From assembly GCF_005937885.2 (NCBI RefSeq), contig NZ_CP042176.1:62001-126000 (forward strand): a DNA stretch of 64,000 nucleotides, given 5' to 3'. The stretch is from Bradyrhizobium sp. KBS0727. GTDB taxonomy: Bacteria; Pseudomonadota; Alphaproteobacteria; Rhizobiales; Xanthobacteraceae. Of this stretch, positions 8,745 through 15,966 are shown piece by piece. Positions within the stretch are counted from its first letter, which is position 1, and every line of letters begins with the position of its first letter. A program made the position numbers and the translations under genes. Under the pieces are notes generated by a model. The model saw nothing but the letters and a program-made list of their open reading frames with translations. It did no database searches and was not told the DNA's origin.

Positions 8745-9968
8745 CTACGCATCCATCCGCTTGAACACCAGCGTGGCGTTGGTGCCGCCGAAGCCGAAGG
8801 AGTTCGACAGCACGGTACCGAGCTTGGCGTTGTCGATGCGCTTGCGCACGATCGGCATGTCGGCGAACACCGGATCGAGCTCGGTGATGTTGGCGCTCTC
8901 GCAGACGAAGCCGTTGTTCATCATCAGCAGCGAATAGATCGCTTCCTGCACGCCGGTGGCGCCGAGCGAATGTCCGGTCAACGCCTTGGTCGCCGAGATC
9001 GGCGGGCACTTGTCGCCGGTGCCGAACACTTTTCGGATCGCCTCGATTTCCGGCGGATCGCCGGCCGGCGTCGAGGTCGCATGCGGGTTGATGTAGTCGA
9101 TCGGCGTCTTCACGGTTTCCATCGCCATGCGCATGCAGCGCTCGGCGCCTTCGCCCGACGGCGCCACCATGTCATAGCCATCCGACGTCGCGCCGTAGCC
9201 GACGACTTCGCCGTAGATGCGCGCGCCGCGCGCCTTGGCGTGCTCGAGCTCTTCCAGCACCACCACACCGGCGCCGCCCGCGATCACGAAACCGTCGCGG
9301 CTGACGTCGTAGGGGCGCGAGGCGGTAGCGGGCGTCGCATTGTATTTCGAGGACATCGCGCCCATGGCGTCGAACAGCACCGACAGCGACCAGTCGAGTT
9401 CCTCGCAGCCGCCGGCGAAGATGATGTCCTGCTTGCCGATCTGGATCGTTTCATAGGCATTGCCGATGCAATGATTCGAGGTCGCGCAGGCCGACGAGAT
9501 CGAGTAGTTCACGCCCTTGATCTTGAACCAGGTCGCCAGCGTCGCCGACGCCGTCGACGACATCGCCTTCGGCACCGCGAACGGTCCGACTCGCTTCGGT
9601 CCCTTGCTGCGCGTGATATCGGCGGCCTCGACGATGGTGCGCGCCGACGGTCCGCCCGAGCCCATGATGATGCCGGTGCGAACGTCGGATACTTCGGTCG
9701 GCGTCAGTCCGGAATCCTGGATCGCCTGCTCCATCGCGATGTGATTCCACGCCGCGCCCTCGCCGAGGAATCGCATCGCGCGCCGGTCGATGACATCGGC
9801 GGGATTGAGCGTCGGCGCACCCTGCACCTGCGAACGGAAGCCGAGCTCCGCGTATTTTTCTGCCCGCGTGATGCCGGACTTCGCCTCGTGAAGGCTCGCC
9901 AGCACTTCCTGGGTGTTGTTTCCGATGGACGAGACAATCCCCATCCCCGTGATGACAACCCGCCTCAT
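8745..9968 (-). CDS. fabB: 3-oxoacyl-ACP synthase I
   Basis: A 407-residue condensing enzyme of the KAS I/II class that extends unsaturated and saturated acyl-ACP. The catalytic triad is visible: Cys161 in [14 protein letters not shown], His296 in [11 protein letters not shown] and His333 in TGHSLGATG, close to the E. coli FabB numbering. Length is normal for KAS I. It lies between fabA (55 bp upstream) and fabV (84 bp downstream), as expected for the anaerobic unsaturated fatty acid pathway. Confidence 0.96.
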   Translation of the reverse strand: MRRVVITGMGIVSSIGNNTQEVLASLHEAKSGITRAEKYAELGFRSQVQGAPTLNPADVIDRRAMRFLGEGAAWNHIAMEQAIQDSGLTPTEVSDVRTGIIMGSGGPSARTIVEAADITRSKGPKRVGPFAVPKAMSSTASATLATWFKIKGVNYSISSACATSNHCIGNAYETIQIGKQDIIFAGGCEELDWSLSVLFDAMGAMSSKYNATPATASRPYDVSRDGFVIAGGAGVVVLEELEHAKARGARIYGEVVGYGATSDGYDMVAPSGEGAERCMRMAMETVKTPIDYINPHATSTPAGDPPEIEAIRKVFGTGDKCPPISATKALTGHSLGATGVQEAIYSLLMMNNGFVCESANITELDPVFADMPIVRKRIDNAKLGTVLSNSFGFGGTNATLVFKRMDA

Positions 9969-10023
9969 GATCGCCTCGCCTTGCAGTTATGTTCTTCTGT
10001 GATGAAGTGGTTGACCGCGCTGC

Positions 10024-10545
10024 TCAATCGGGAGCGGAGCCCTGCTTGAACAGCCCGACCTTCAGGTCCTTCGCCCGATAGATAATCTCGCCATCCATGG
10101 AAAGCCAGCCGTCGGCAACGCCGAGCACCAGCTTTGAGCGCATCACCCGTTTCATGTCGATGTTGTACACAACCTTGCGGGCTTGCGGCAGCACCTGGCC
10201 GGAGAACTTCAATTCACCGAGACCGAGCGCCCGGCCGCGTCCCTCGCCGCCGATCCACCCCAGATAGAAGCCGACCATCTGCCACATCGCGTCGAGGCCG
10301 AGACAGCCCGGCATGACCGGATCGTTCTTGAAATGGCAGCCGAAAAACCAGAGGTCCGGCTTCACATCGAGTTCGGCGCGGATCAGGCCCTTGCCGAACT
10401 CGCCGCCTTTCTCGGTAATTTCGGTGATGCGGTCGAACATCAGCATCGGCGGCAGCGGCAATTGCGCATTGCCGGGGCCGAACATCTCGCCCCGGCCGCA
10501 GGCCAGCAAATCCTCGTATTCGTAACCGCTGCGCCGCTCCAACAT
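10024..10545 (-). CDS. fabA: 3-hydroxydecanoyl-ACP dehydratase/isomerase
   Basis: A 173-residue FabA that dehydrates hydroxydecanoyl-ACP and isomerises the product to the cis-3 form, committing carbon to unsaturated fatty acids. The active-site residues are His71 in [14 protein letters not shown] and Asp85 in [11 protein letters not shown], one residue off the E. coli positions. It is the first gene of fabA-fabB-fabV and is transcribed away from irr. Confidence 0.97.
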   Translation of the reverse strand: MLERRSGYEYEDLLACGRGEMFGPGNAQLPLPPMLMFDRITEITEKGGEFGKGLIRAELDVKPDLWFFGCHFKNDPVMPGCLGLDAMWQMVGFYLGWIGGEGRGRALGLGELKFSGQVLPQARKVVYNIDMKRVMRSKLVLGVADGWLSMDGEIIYRAKDLKVGLFKQGSAPD

Positions 10546-10882
10546 CGTATTCAGCCTCTGTTAGATATCCCGATGGAGCGCTTTCGAGTGAACCGGACCC
10601 GTTTTCCCACGGGAAGCTTCCTTGTTTCCCGCAAATTGGCGCTACTTAGGGTGCTATCGGCTATTGTCCCTGCCGAAATCGCATATGTGGTCCGCGCGCT
10701 CTGTAACATAGGCCTTGCCGGGCGGCAAAGCGCCGGAAACGGCTAAAACGCCGCGTCGCCATGCGGTTCCTGCCTTGACCTTGGGCTCGTTCTAGTTGCG
10801 AAAAACTTGCATCTACTGCGTTTCCCCTTATATTGCCTAAGAATATTACCCGAGTTAGCGCGTAACGGTGCCCGAAGTGGAC
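10546..10882. other. Divergent promoter region between fabA and irr
   Basis: No gene is visible in these 337 bases. The irr-proximal part is AT-richer and holds the promoter-like elements listed separately (10797-10834). The fabA-proximal part contains the pair TTTTCCCACGGGAAGC, a short inverted repeat, but I can place no clear fabA promoter. Confidence 0.6.
10797..10834 (+). promoter_or_regulatory. Putative irr promoter with Fur-like hexamer repeats
   Basis: TTGCAT (10807-10812) and TATATT (10829-10834) are spaced by 16 bases and form a plausible sigma-70 promoter. Overlapping the -35 are three related hexamers: TGCGAA (10797), TGCATC (10808) and TGCGTT (10817). The Fur site described for the Bradyrhizobium irr promoter consists, as I recall, of imperfect TGCATC-type direct repeats, so iron-dependent control by Fur is plausible here. 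Confidence 0.5.
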
Positions 10883-11374
10883 ATGAACGACCAGGCCTCG
10901 ACCTTGAATGACGACACCATTGACCCTGCCGCCCGCGGCGTGGGTCACCAGCCGGCGCTGACCGGCTGTCCCTGGCATGACGTCAACGAAATGCTGCAGG
11001 CGGCCGGCCTGCGGCCGACCCGGCAGCGCATGGCTCTCGGCTGGCTGTTGTTCGGCAAGGGCGCGCGCCACCTCACCGCGGAAATGCTGTACGAGGAAGC
11101 GACGCTAGCCAAGGTCCCGGTCTCGCTCGCCACCGTCTACAACACCCTCAACCAGCTCACCGATGCCGGTCTGCTGCGCCAGGTCAGCGTCGACGGCACC
11201 AAGACCTATTTCGACACCAACGTCACGGCACATCATCACTTCTATCTCGAGAACAATCACGAGCTGGTCGACATTCCGGATCCGCACCTGGTGCTGACCA
11301 AGATGCCGGATGTGCCCGAAGGCTACGAGATCGCCCGCGTCGACATGGTCGTGCGGCTGCGCAAGAAGCGCTGA
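10883..11374 (+). CDS. irr: Iron response regulator Irr (Fur superfamily)
   Basis: A 163-residue Irr, exactly the length of the Bradyrhizobium japonicum protein when ATG 10883 is used; GTG 10868 would add five residues. Irr represses or activates iron and heme genes when iron is limiting and is degraded on heme binding. The heme regulatory motif is intact (Cys29-Pro30 in LTGCPWHD), as is the second heme site His117-His119 (AHHHFY). The winged-helix DNA-binding region is RPTRQRMALGWLLF to PVSLATVYNTLNQL. Its promoter resembles a Fur target. It is divergent from fabA. Confidence 0.96.
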   Translation: MNDQASTLNDDTIDPAARGVGHQPALTGCPWHDVNEMLQAAGLRPTRQRMALGWLLFGKGARHLTAEMLYEEATLAKVPVSLATVYNTLNQLTDAGLLRQVSVDGTKTYFDTNVTAHHHFYLENNHELVDIPDPHLVLTKMPDVPEGYEIARVDMVVRLRKKR

Positions 11375-11394
11375 GCGCTTTACATTTCCGGAAA

Positions 11395-11495
11395 ATTCGT
11401 AGGGTGGGCAAAGGCGCATTTGCGCCGTGCACACCATCTATCCCGAACGGCGCTTGTAGGTGGTGGGCACGCTTCGCTTTGCCCACCCTACGAAT
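11395..11495. repeat. Intergenic inverted repeat with perfect 19-bp arms
   Basis: ATTCGTAGGGTGGGCAAAG at 11395-11413 is the exact reverse complement of 11477-11495. The 63-bp interior contains further short palindromic pieces (GGCGCATTTGCGCC). It lies between the convergent irr and SH3-protein genes and could act as a bidirectional transcript end. This is a common style of dispersed repeat in rhizobial genomes; no second copy is present in this window. Confidence 0.8.
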
Positions 11496-11512
11496 GACGT
11501 GCGAGTGTTACC

Positions 11513-12040
11513 TCACTCCACCTTCTCGTCCGCATAAACGCCCCACAGCCGCTGCTGCTCGATCCAGCCGTCAAAGCCGTTGCCGATGACGCGGCACCAG
11601 CCGCTGGTGCATTTCTTGACTTGGGCGACGACGCCGGCCTGAAGGCGGGCCGCGACCGCGCTGCCGGGATCGGCGCGATCGTAGAGCGGCGCGAGCTCGT
11701 CCTTGGTCTTCATGGTGACGACAGCGGTGCGGCGGCCGGACAGCAGGGAATGATAGACCCAGCCCTCGGCGCCCTCGGAGTCGCGTACGCGGCGCCAGTT
11801 CTCGAATTCGGCGGTGATTTCGACCGGCAAGCCCGAACGGGTGTAGACCCAGGCGACGTCGTTGTCCTTGGTCGGGCCGGCCCTCACATTCACATGATCG
11901 GATTTGAGGCTGACGTAGCGCGGCACCGGCAGGCCGCTGCTGGTCGTGGCCGTATCCTTGGCCGCAAATCCTGTGCTGACCGATGCGCCCAGCCAGCACG
12001 CCGCCAGCACCGCCACCGAACAGAAACGCCCCAACGCCAT
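11513..12040 (-). CDS. Exported protein with bacterial SH3-like domains
   Basis: A 175-residue protein with a signal peptide (MALGRFCSVAVLAACWLGAS, cleavage near GFAA about residue 27). Two SH3-like repeats follow. The first runs from about residue 40 (YVSLKSDHVNVRAGPTKD to GWVYHSLLSG) and the second from about 105 to the end (APLYDRADPGSAVAARLQAG to DGWIEQQRLWGVYAD). The RVRAGP-type motif is typical of SH3_3 / YgiM-like periplasmic proteins that may contact peptidoglycan. ATG 12040 is used. It has no operon partner; its function is unknown. Confidence 0.85.
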   Translation of the reverse strand: MALGRFCSVAVLAACWLGASVSTGFAAKDTATTSSGLPVPRYVSLKSDHVNVRAGPTKDNDVAWVYTRSGLPVEITAEFENWRRVRDSEGAEGWVYHSLLSGRRTAVVTMKTKDELAPLYDRADPGSAVAARLQAGVVAQVKKCTSGWCRVIGNGFDGWIEQQRLWGVYADEKVE

Positions 12041-12432
12041 CAACCCGTCTCCTGCCGCGATATTCCCAACTCGATTCTTCGAGTTGAAACGCCCTGCTTA
12101 TGCCCGAAAACCCCAGACCCCCGTGCCTCGCTTGGTCGTTCCCCGGACTGTGTTTCCGAGGGGTTCTTGTCTTGGCCCGGCCTTCTGATAGAGAGGACGG
12201 AACGATCTAGAACCAGAACGCCCGGATTTTCCCTTGGAAACCCCAGGAAACCCAAGAGAACCTGGAGGCTTCGGGGGAACCCAGGGAAACCGGGATCGCG
12301 CGGCAACCGCAGTGTCGAACAACCGGGTTAATGAGGTCTGAACGGCTGACCCAAGACCGACTACAAGACCACCAGTTACAAGAGCTCCAAGAGCTAAAGG
12401 TCTGAAGAGCCATCCCCTCATGAGAGCACAAC
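12041..12432. other. 392-bp non-coding spacer with 10-base quasi-repeats
   Basis: I see no convincing gene here. From 12236 to 12295 the sequence runs in approximate 10-base units (GGAAACCCCA, GGAAACCCAA, GAGAACCTGG, AGGCTTCGGG, GGAACCCAGG, GAAACCGGGA). CCTGG (12261) and CCAGG (12281) can close a small stem. From about 12355 there is a second repetitive purine-rich stretch with several CAAGA units. The whole region probably forms a long structured leader for the dehydrogenase gene at 12433. Confidence 0.5.
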
Positions 12433-13434
12433 ATGTCGGCTAAGAAAAAACCGCTCGTCGTCGTTACCCGCAAGCTGCCGGACTCGATCGAGACCCGGAT
12501 GCGCGAGCTGTTCGACGCGCGGTTGAACCTCGACGATACGCCGATGACCCCGGAACAGATCGCCGAAGCGGTCCGCACCGCCGACGTGCTGGTGCCCACC
12601 GTTACCGACTTGGTCAACGAAGAGATCCTCAAGCAGCCCGACTGCAAGCTGCGCATGATCGCCAATTTCGGCAACGGCGTCGACAATATCGACGTCACCG
12701 CAGCGCATGCGCGCGGCATCACCGTGACCAACACGCCGAAGGTTTTGACCGAAGACACCGCCGACATGACCATGGCGCTGATCCTCGCCGTGCCGCGGCG
12801 CATGATCGAGGGCGCGGCGATTCTGACCGAGGGCAAGAACTGGCCGGGCTGGTCGCCGACCTGGATGCTCGGCCATCGCATCGGCGGCAAGCGCCTCGGC
12901 ATCATCGGCATGGGCCGTATCGGCCAAGCCGTGGCACGCCGCGCGCGCGCCTTCGGGCTGCAGATCCACTATCACAACCGCCGTCCGGTCGCGCCTGTTA
13001 TCGCCGAAGAACTCGGCGCAACCTACTGGGAAAGCCTCGACCAGATGCTGGCGCGGATGGACATCATCTCGGTGAACTGTCCGCACACGCCGGCGACCTA
13101 TCATCTGCTCTCGGCGCGACGTCTGAAGCTGATCCGCAAGGAAGCCTACATCGTCAACACCGCGCGCGGCGGCGTGATCGACGAGGACATGCTGATCAAG
13201 TTGATCGAGGCCGGCGAGATCGGCGGCGCCGGTCTCGACGTCTACGAACACGAGCCCGCGGTCAATCCGAAACTGGTGCGGCTGGCCAGGGCCGGCAAGG
13301 CGACGCTGCTGCCGCATATGGGCTCGGCCACCATCGAAGGCCGCGTCGAAATGGGCGAGAAGGTGATCATCAACATCCGCACCTTCCTCGACAACCACAA
13401 GCCGCCGGATCGCGTGCTGCCGAGCATGCTGTGA
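12433..13434 (+). CDS. D-isomer 2-hydroxyacid dehydrogenase (D-glycerate dehydrogenase / glyoxylate reductase type)
   Basis: A 333-residue NAD(P)-dependent dehydrogenase. The Rossmann motif is GIIGMGRIGQAVARRA (about residues 156-171). Catalytic residues are the arginine in NTARGGVIDE, the glutamate in LDVYEHEP and the histidine in LLPHMGSATIEGR. It reduces glyoxylate or hydroxypyruvate, or oxidises D-glycerate; the exact substrate cannot be fixed from sequence. It follows a long unusual leader and converges with the E1-like gene downstream. Confidence 0.9.
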   Translation: MSAKKKPLVVVTRKLPDSIETRMRELFDARLNLDDTPMTPEQIAEAVRTADVLVPTVTDLVNEEILKQPDCKLRMIANFGNGVDNIDVTAAHARGITVTNTPKVLTEDTADMTMALILAVPRRMIEGAAILTEGKNWPGWSPTWMLGHRIGGKRLGIIGMGRIGQAVARRARAFGLQIHYHNRRPVAPVIAEELGATYWESLDQMLARMDIISVNCPHTPATYHLLSARRLKLIRKEAYIVNTARGGVIDEDMLIKLIEAGEIGGAGLDVYEHEPAVNPKLVRLARAGKATLLPHMGSATIEGRVEMGEKVIINIRTFLDNHKPPDRVLPSML

Positions 13435-13455
13435 GACTGGAGCGCTGACGCTTAC

Positions 13456-13492
13456 CCTTCCCTGGAGGGCCCGCAAGCGGGAGAGGGGGTGG
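13456..13492. repeat. Partial copy of the CCCGCAAGCGGGAGAGGG repeat
   Basis: This short stretch between two convergent genes shares CCCGCAAGCGGGAGAGGGGGTG with the left arm of the larger inverted element at 39799-39954. It looks like a solitary half element. Confidence 0.55.
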
Positions 13493-13511
13493 GGGCAGCC
13501 ACACGGGGACT

Positions 13512-14315
13512 CTATGCTGCGTGCGCGCTCAGATCGGTGATGGTGGGCGCATCGCCATTGAGCGGGTTGGCGGGATCGCGCGCATAGCGCAGGGTTTCGA
13601 ACCGCATCGCGCGCGCATCCACCATCACCAGCCGCCCGACCAGGCTGTCGCCGAAGCCGACGATTTCGCGGATCGCTTCCAGCGCCATCATCGACCCCAG
13701 AATGCCCGCCAGCGCGCCCATCACGCCGGCTTCGGCGCAAGCCGGCACAGTGCCCGGCGGCGGGGCTTCCGGAAACAGGCAACGATAGGTCGGATTGAAC
13801 CCGCCGTCGGCGCCGCGCTCATGCGCGCGGATCGTCGTCAGCGAGCCGTCAAACTGGCCGAGTGCGGCCGTGATCAGCGGCTTGCCGGCGAGATAGCAGG
13901 CATCGGACACCAGATAGCGGGTTTCGAAATTGTCGGAGCCGTCGAGCACGAGGTCATAGCCGCCGATCAGCGACATCACATTCTTTGCATCGAGACGCAC
14001 CGCATGCGCCTCGAAATGGACATGGGGGTTGAGCGCGTGAATCTGATCGGCCGCGCTGTCGACCTTGCGCCGGCCGATATCCGGCGTGGCATGAATGATC
14101 TGGCGCTGCAGATTGGACAGCGACACGATATCGTCATCGACAGCGCCGAGCCTGCCGACGCCGGCAGCCGCCAGATACATCAGAACCGGCGCGCCAAGCC
14201 CGCCGGCGCCGATCACCAGCACAGAGGCCTCCTTCAGCGCCGCCTGGCCGGGGCCACCGACGTCGCGCAGCACGATATGGCGGGCGTAGCGTTCGAGTTC
14301 GTCGGCCGTCAGCAT
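13512..14315 (-). CDS. HesA/MoeB/ThiF family adenylyltransferase (E1-like)
   Basis: A 267-residue E1-like enzyme of the kind that adenylates the C-terminal glycine of MoaD or ThiS. The nucleotide-binding loop is LVIGAGGLGAPVLMYLA (about 33-49). The DDDIVSLSNLQRQIIH segment with its Asp and Arg, and LDGSDNFETRYLVSD, are typical, as is PACAEAGVMGALAG. The two CxxC zinc pairs of E. coli MoeB are not present: only YRC remains at the first site and the C-terminus has none. So it is nearer the zinc-free subfamily. The partner is not encoded nearby. Confidence 0.87.
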   Translation of the reverse strand: MLTADELERYARHIVLRDVGGPGQAALKEASVLVIGAGGLGAPVLMYLAAAGVGRLGAVDDDIVSLSNLQRQIIHATPDIGRRKVDSAADQIHALNPHVHFEAHAVRLDAKNVMSLIGGYDLVLDGSDNFETRYLVSDACYLAGKPLITAALGQFDGSLTTIRAHERGADGGFNPTYRCLFPEAPPPGTVPACAEAGVMGALAGILGSMMALEAIREIVGFGDSLVGRLVMVDARAMRFETLRYARDPANPLNGDAPTITDLSAHAA

Positions 14316-14431
14316 GGTCCGTCTCGTCCTTGCGTGGTTCCGTGAACCGGCGCGCTGTTGTTGCCGACCAAGCAGATGTGCTTAGTTGGCCCGAGGTCAA
14401 TGATCGCTCCAAACATCTGCCGGGATTTGTC

Positions 14432-15811
14432 ATGAGATCGGTGCTTTCAGCAACATGGATGATCGCGGCCTCGATCTTGACGGTCTCGGCGGTATCCGCG
14501 CAGGCGCAGTTGACGCCGCCAACGACCGCCGGCGCCAAGCCGAAATCGGTCACGACCGTGCCGATCCGCCCCGCGCTGCAAAAGCCCGAGGACACCGCGA
14601 ATGCGATGGCGCAGGCCGAGCGGCTGGCGCTGCAGTCGGACCTCGCCTGGGTCGGGCAGTATAACGGCGCCATCACCGGCGACGTCAGCGAGCGGATGGT
14701 CAACGCCATCAAGGAATTCCAGAAGTCCCTCGGCGGCAAGCAGACCGGCGTGCTCAATGCGCAGGAGCGCGGCGTCCTCGCCGACACCGCGAAACGGCGG
14801 CAGGAGAATGTCGGCTGGAAGATCGTCGCCGATCCCGGCACCGGCGTCCGGCTCGGGATTCCGACCAAGCTCACACCGCAGCAGACCAGCGACGCCAATG
14901 GCGCCAAATGGACGTCCCCCACCGGAACGATCCAGATCCAGCTGGCGCGGCGCAAGGAAGCCGATCCCACCACGGCCAAACTCGCCGAGCGGGAAAAGAA
15001 GGAGACCGGCCGCAATATCGACTACACGGTCGTGAAGCCGGATTTCTTCGTACTGTCCGGCCTGCAGGGCCTGAAGAAGTTTTATCTCCGCGGCACCTTC
15101 AGGGGTGACGAGGTTCGCATCCTCACCATCCTCTACGACCAGGCGACCGAAAATACCGTGGAGCCGGTGGTGATCGCGATGTCGAGCGCGTTCAACGCGT
15201 TTCCATCCGCCGCGCAGGCTGCGGGGCCGCCGCCGCGCAAGGCCGTGGAATACGGTACCGGGGTCGTCGTCAGCGACGACGGCACGATCATTGCCGACCG
15301 GCAGATCACCGATGGCTGCGTTGCGGTCACGATCGCGGGCTTCGGCAATGCCGATCTGGTCGCCGTGGACAAGGATCATGATCTGGCGCTGCTGCGCATC
15401 TACGGCGCACGCGGGCTGAAGGCGCTCGATCTCGCCAACGCCGCGACCACGACCGCGCTCGATCTCACCGGCATTTCAGATCCGCAGAACCAGGGTGGCA
15501 ATGCCGCGGTGAGCACCGTCAAGGCCTCGGTGGCCCAGCTCGGCGGCGGCAGCGACGTCGCGCTCTCGCCGCCGCCGTCGCTCGGCTTTTCCGGCGCGGC
15601 CGCGCTCGACAGCGACGGCAAGTTCGCCGGCATCGCGCTATTGAAACCGGTGCTGGTCGCGGGGCCCGCGAATGCCACACCCGGAGCGCAAGCTGTGCTT
15701 GTGACGTCGGACACCGTGCGTGATTTCCTCAAGGCCAATGGCGTCAACGCGAGCGGCGGATCGCCGGATGCGAAATCATCCGTGGTGCGGGTGATCTGCG
15801 TGAGGAAGTAG
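14432..15811 (+). CDS. Exported peptidoglycan-binding / degenerate trypsin-like protein
   Basis: A 459-residue protein. The signal peptide is MRSVLSATWMIAASILTVSA followed by QAQ (ATG 14432 chosen for this reason). A peptidoglycan-binding helical repeat spans about 50-100 (ERLALQSDLAWVGQYNGAIT, MVNAIKEFQKSLGGKQTGVL). The C-terminal half resembles a trypsin-like serine protease: GTGVVVSDDGTIIADRQITDGC, DKDHDLALLRI and LGFSGAAALDSDGKFAG. The Asp and a Ser are in place, but the histidine expected in the NxHV motif reads RQIT, so the protein may be catalytically dead. It acts in the periplasm by prediction. Confidence 0.8.
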   Translation: MRSVLSATWMIAASILTVSAVSAQAQLTPPTTAGAKPKSVTTVPIRPALQKPEDTANAMAQAERLALQSDLAWVGQYNGAITGDVSERMVNAIKEFQKSLGGKQTGVLNAQERGVLADTAKRRQENVGWKIVADPGTGVRLGIPTKLTPQQTSDANGAKWTSPTGTIQIQLARRKEADPTTAKLAEREKKETGRNIDYTVVKPDFFVLSGLQGLKKFYLRGTFRGDEVRILTILYDQATENTVEPVVIAMSSAFNAFPSAAQAAGPPPRKAVEYGTGVVVSDDGTIIADRQITDGCVAVTIAGFGNADLVAVDKDHDLALLRIYGARGLKALDLANAATTTALDLTGISDPQNQGGNAAVSTVKASVAQLGGGSDVALSPPPSLGFSGAAALDSDGKFAGIALLKPVLVAGPANATPGAQAVLVTSDTVRDFLKANGVNASGGSPDAKSSVVRVICVRK

Positions 15812-15817
15812 CTCCAG

Positions 15818-15938
15818 CTGTCGTCACCCGCCTTGTGCGCAATTGCGCACTGGGGCGGATGATCCAGTATTCCAGAGACGACAGCGATTCAGCGGAGGGG
15901 TCGCGGCGTACTGGATACCCGCTTTCGCGGGTATGACA
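15818..15938. repeat. Composite intergenic palindromic repeat
   Basis: CTGTCGTC (15818-15825) and GACGACAG (15877-15884) frame a hairpin whose centre is the 14-bp palindrome TGCGCAATTGCGCA (15836-15849). The right part (TACTGGATACCCGCTTTCGCGGGTATGACA) resembles the right end of family A. The element sits between convergent genes. Confidence 0.7.
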
Positions 15939-15966
15939 TTTGTCGGTTTGGCGCAGCGCTATGGCT

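Noticed and set aside
7764..10049. A 761-codon open frame on the plus strand
   Set aside because: It is antisense to fabV and fabB, which have complete catalytic motifs. Its translation is rich in Arg, His and Asp as expected for a high-GC shadow frame.
12098..12421. A 107-codon minus-strand frame in the long spacer
   Set aside because: The start looks hydrophobic, but the rest follows the 10-base quasi-repeats (PPKPPGSLGFPG), there is no clear ribosome binding site, and no family is recognised.
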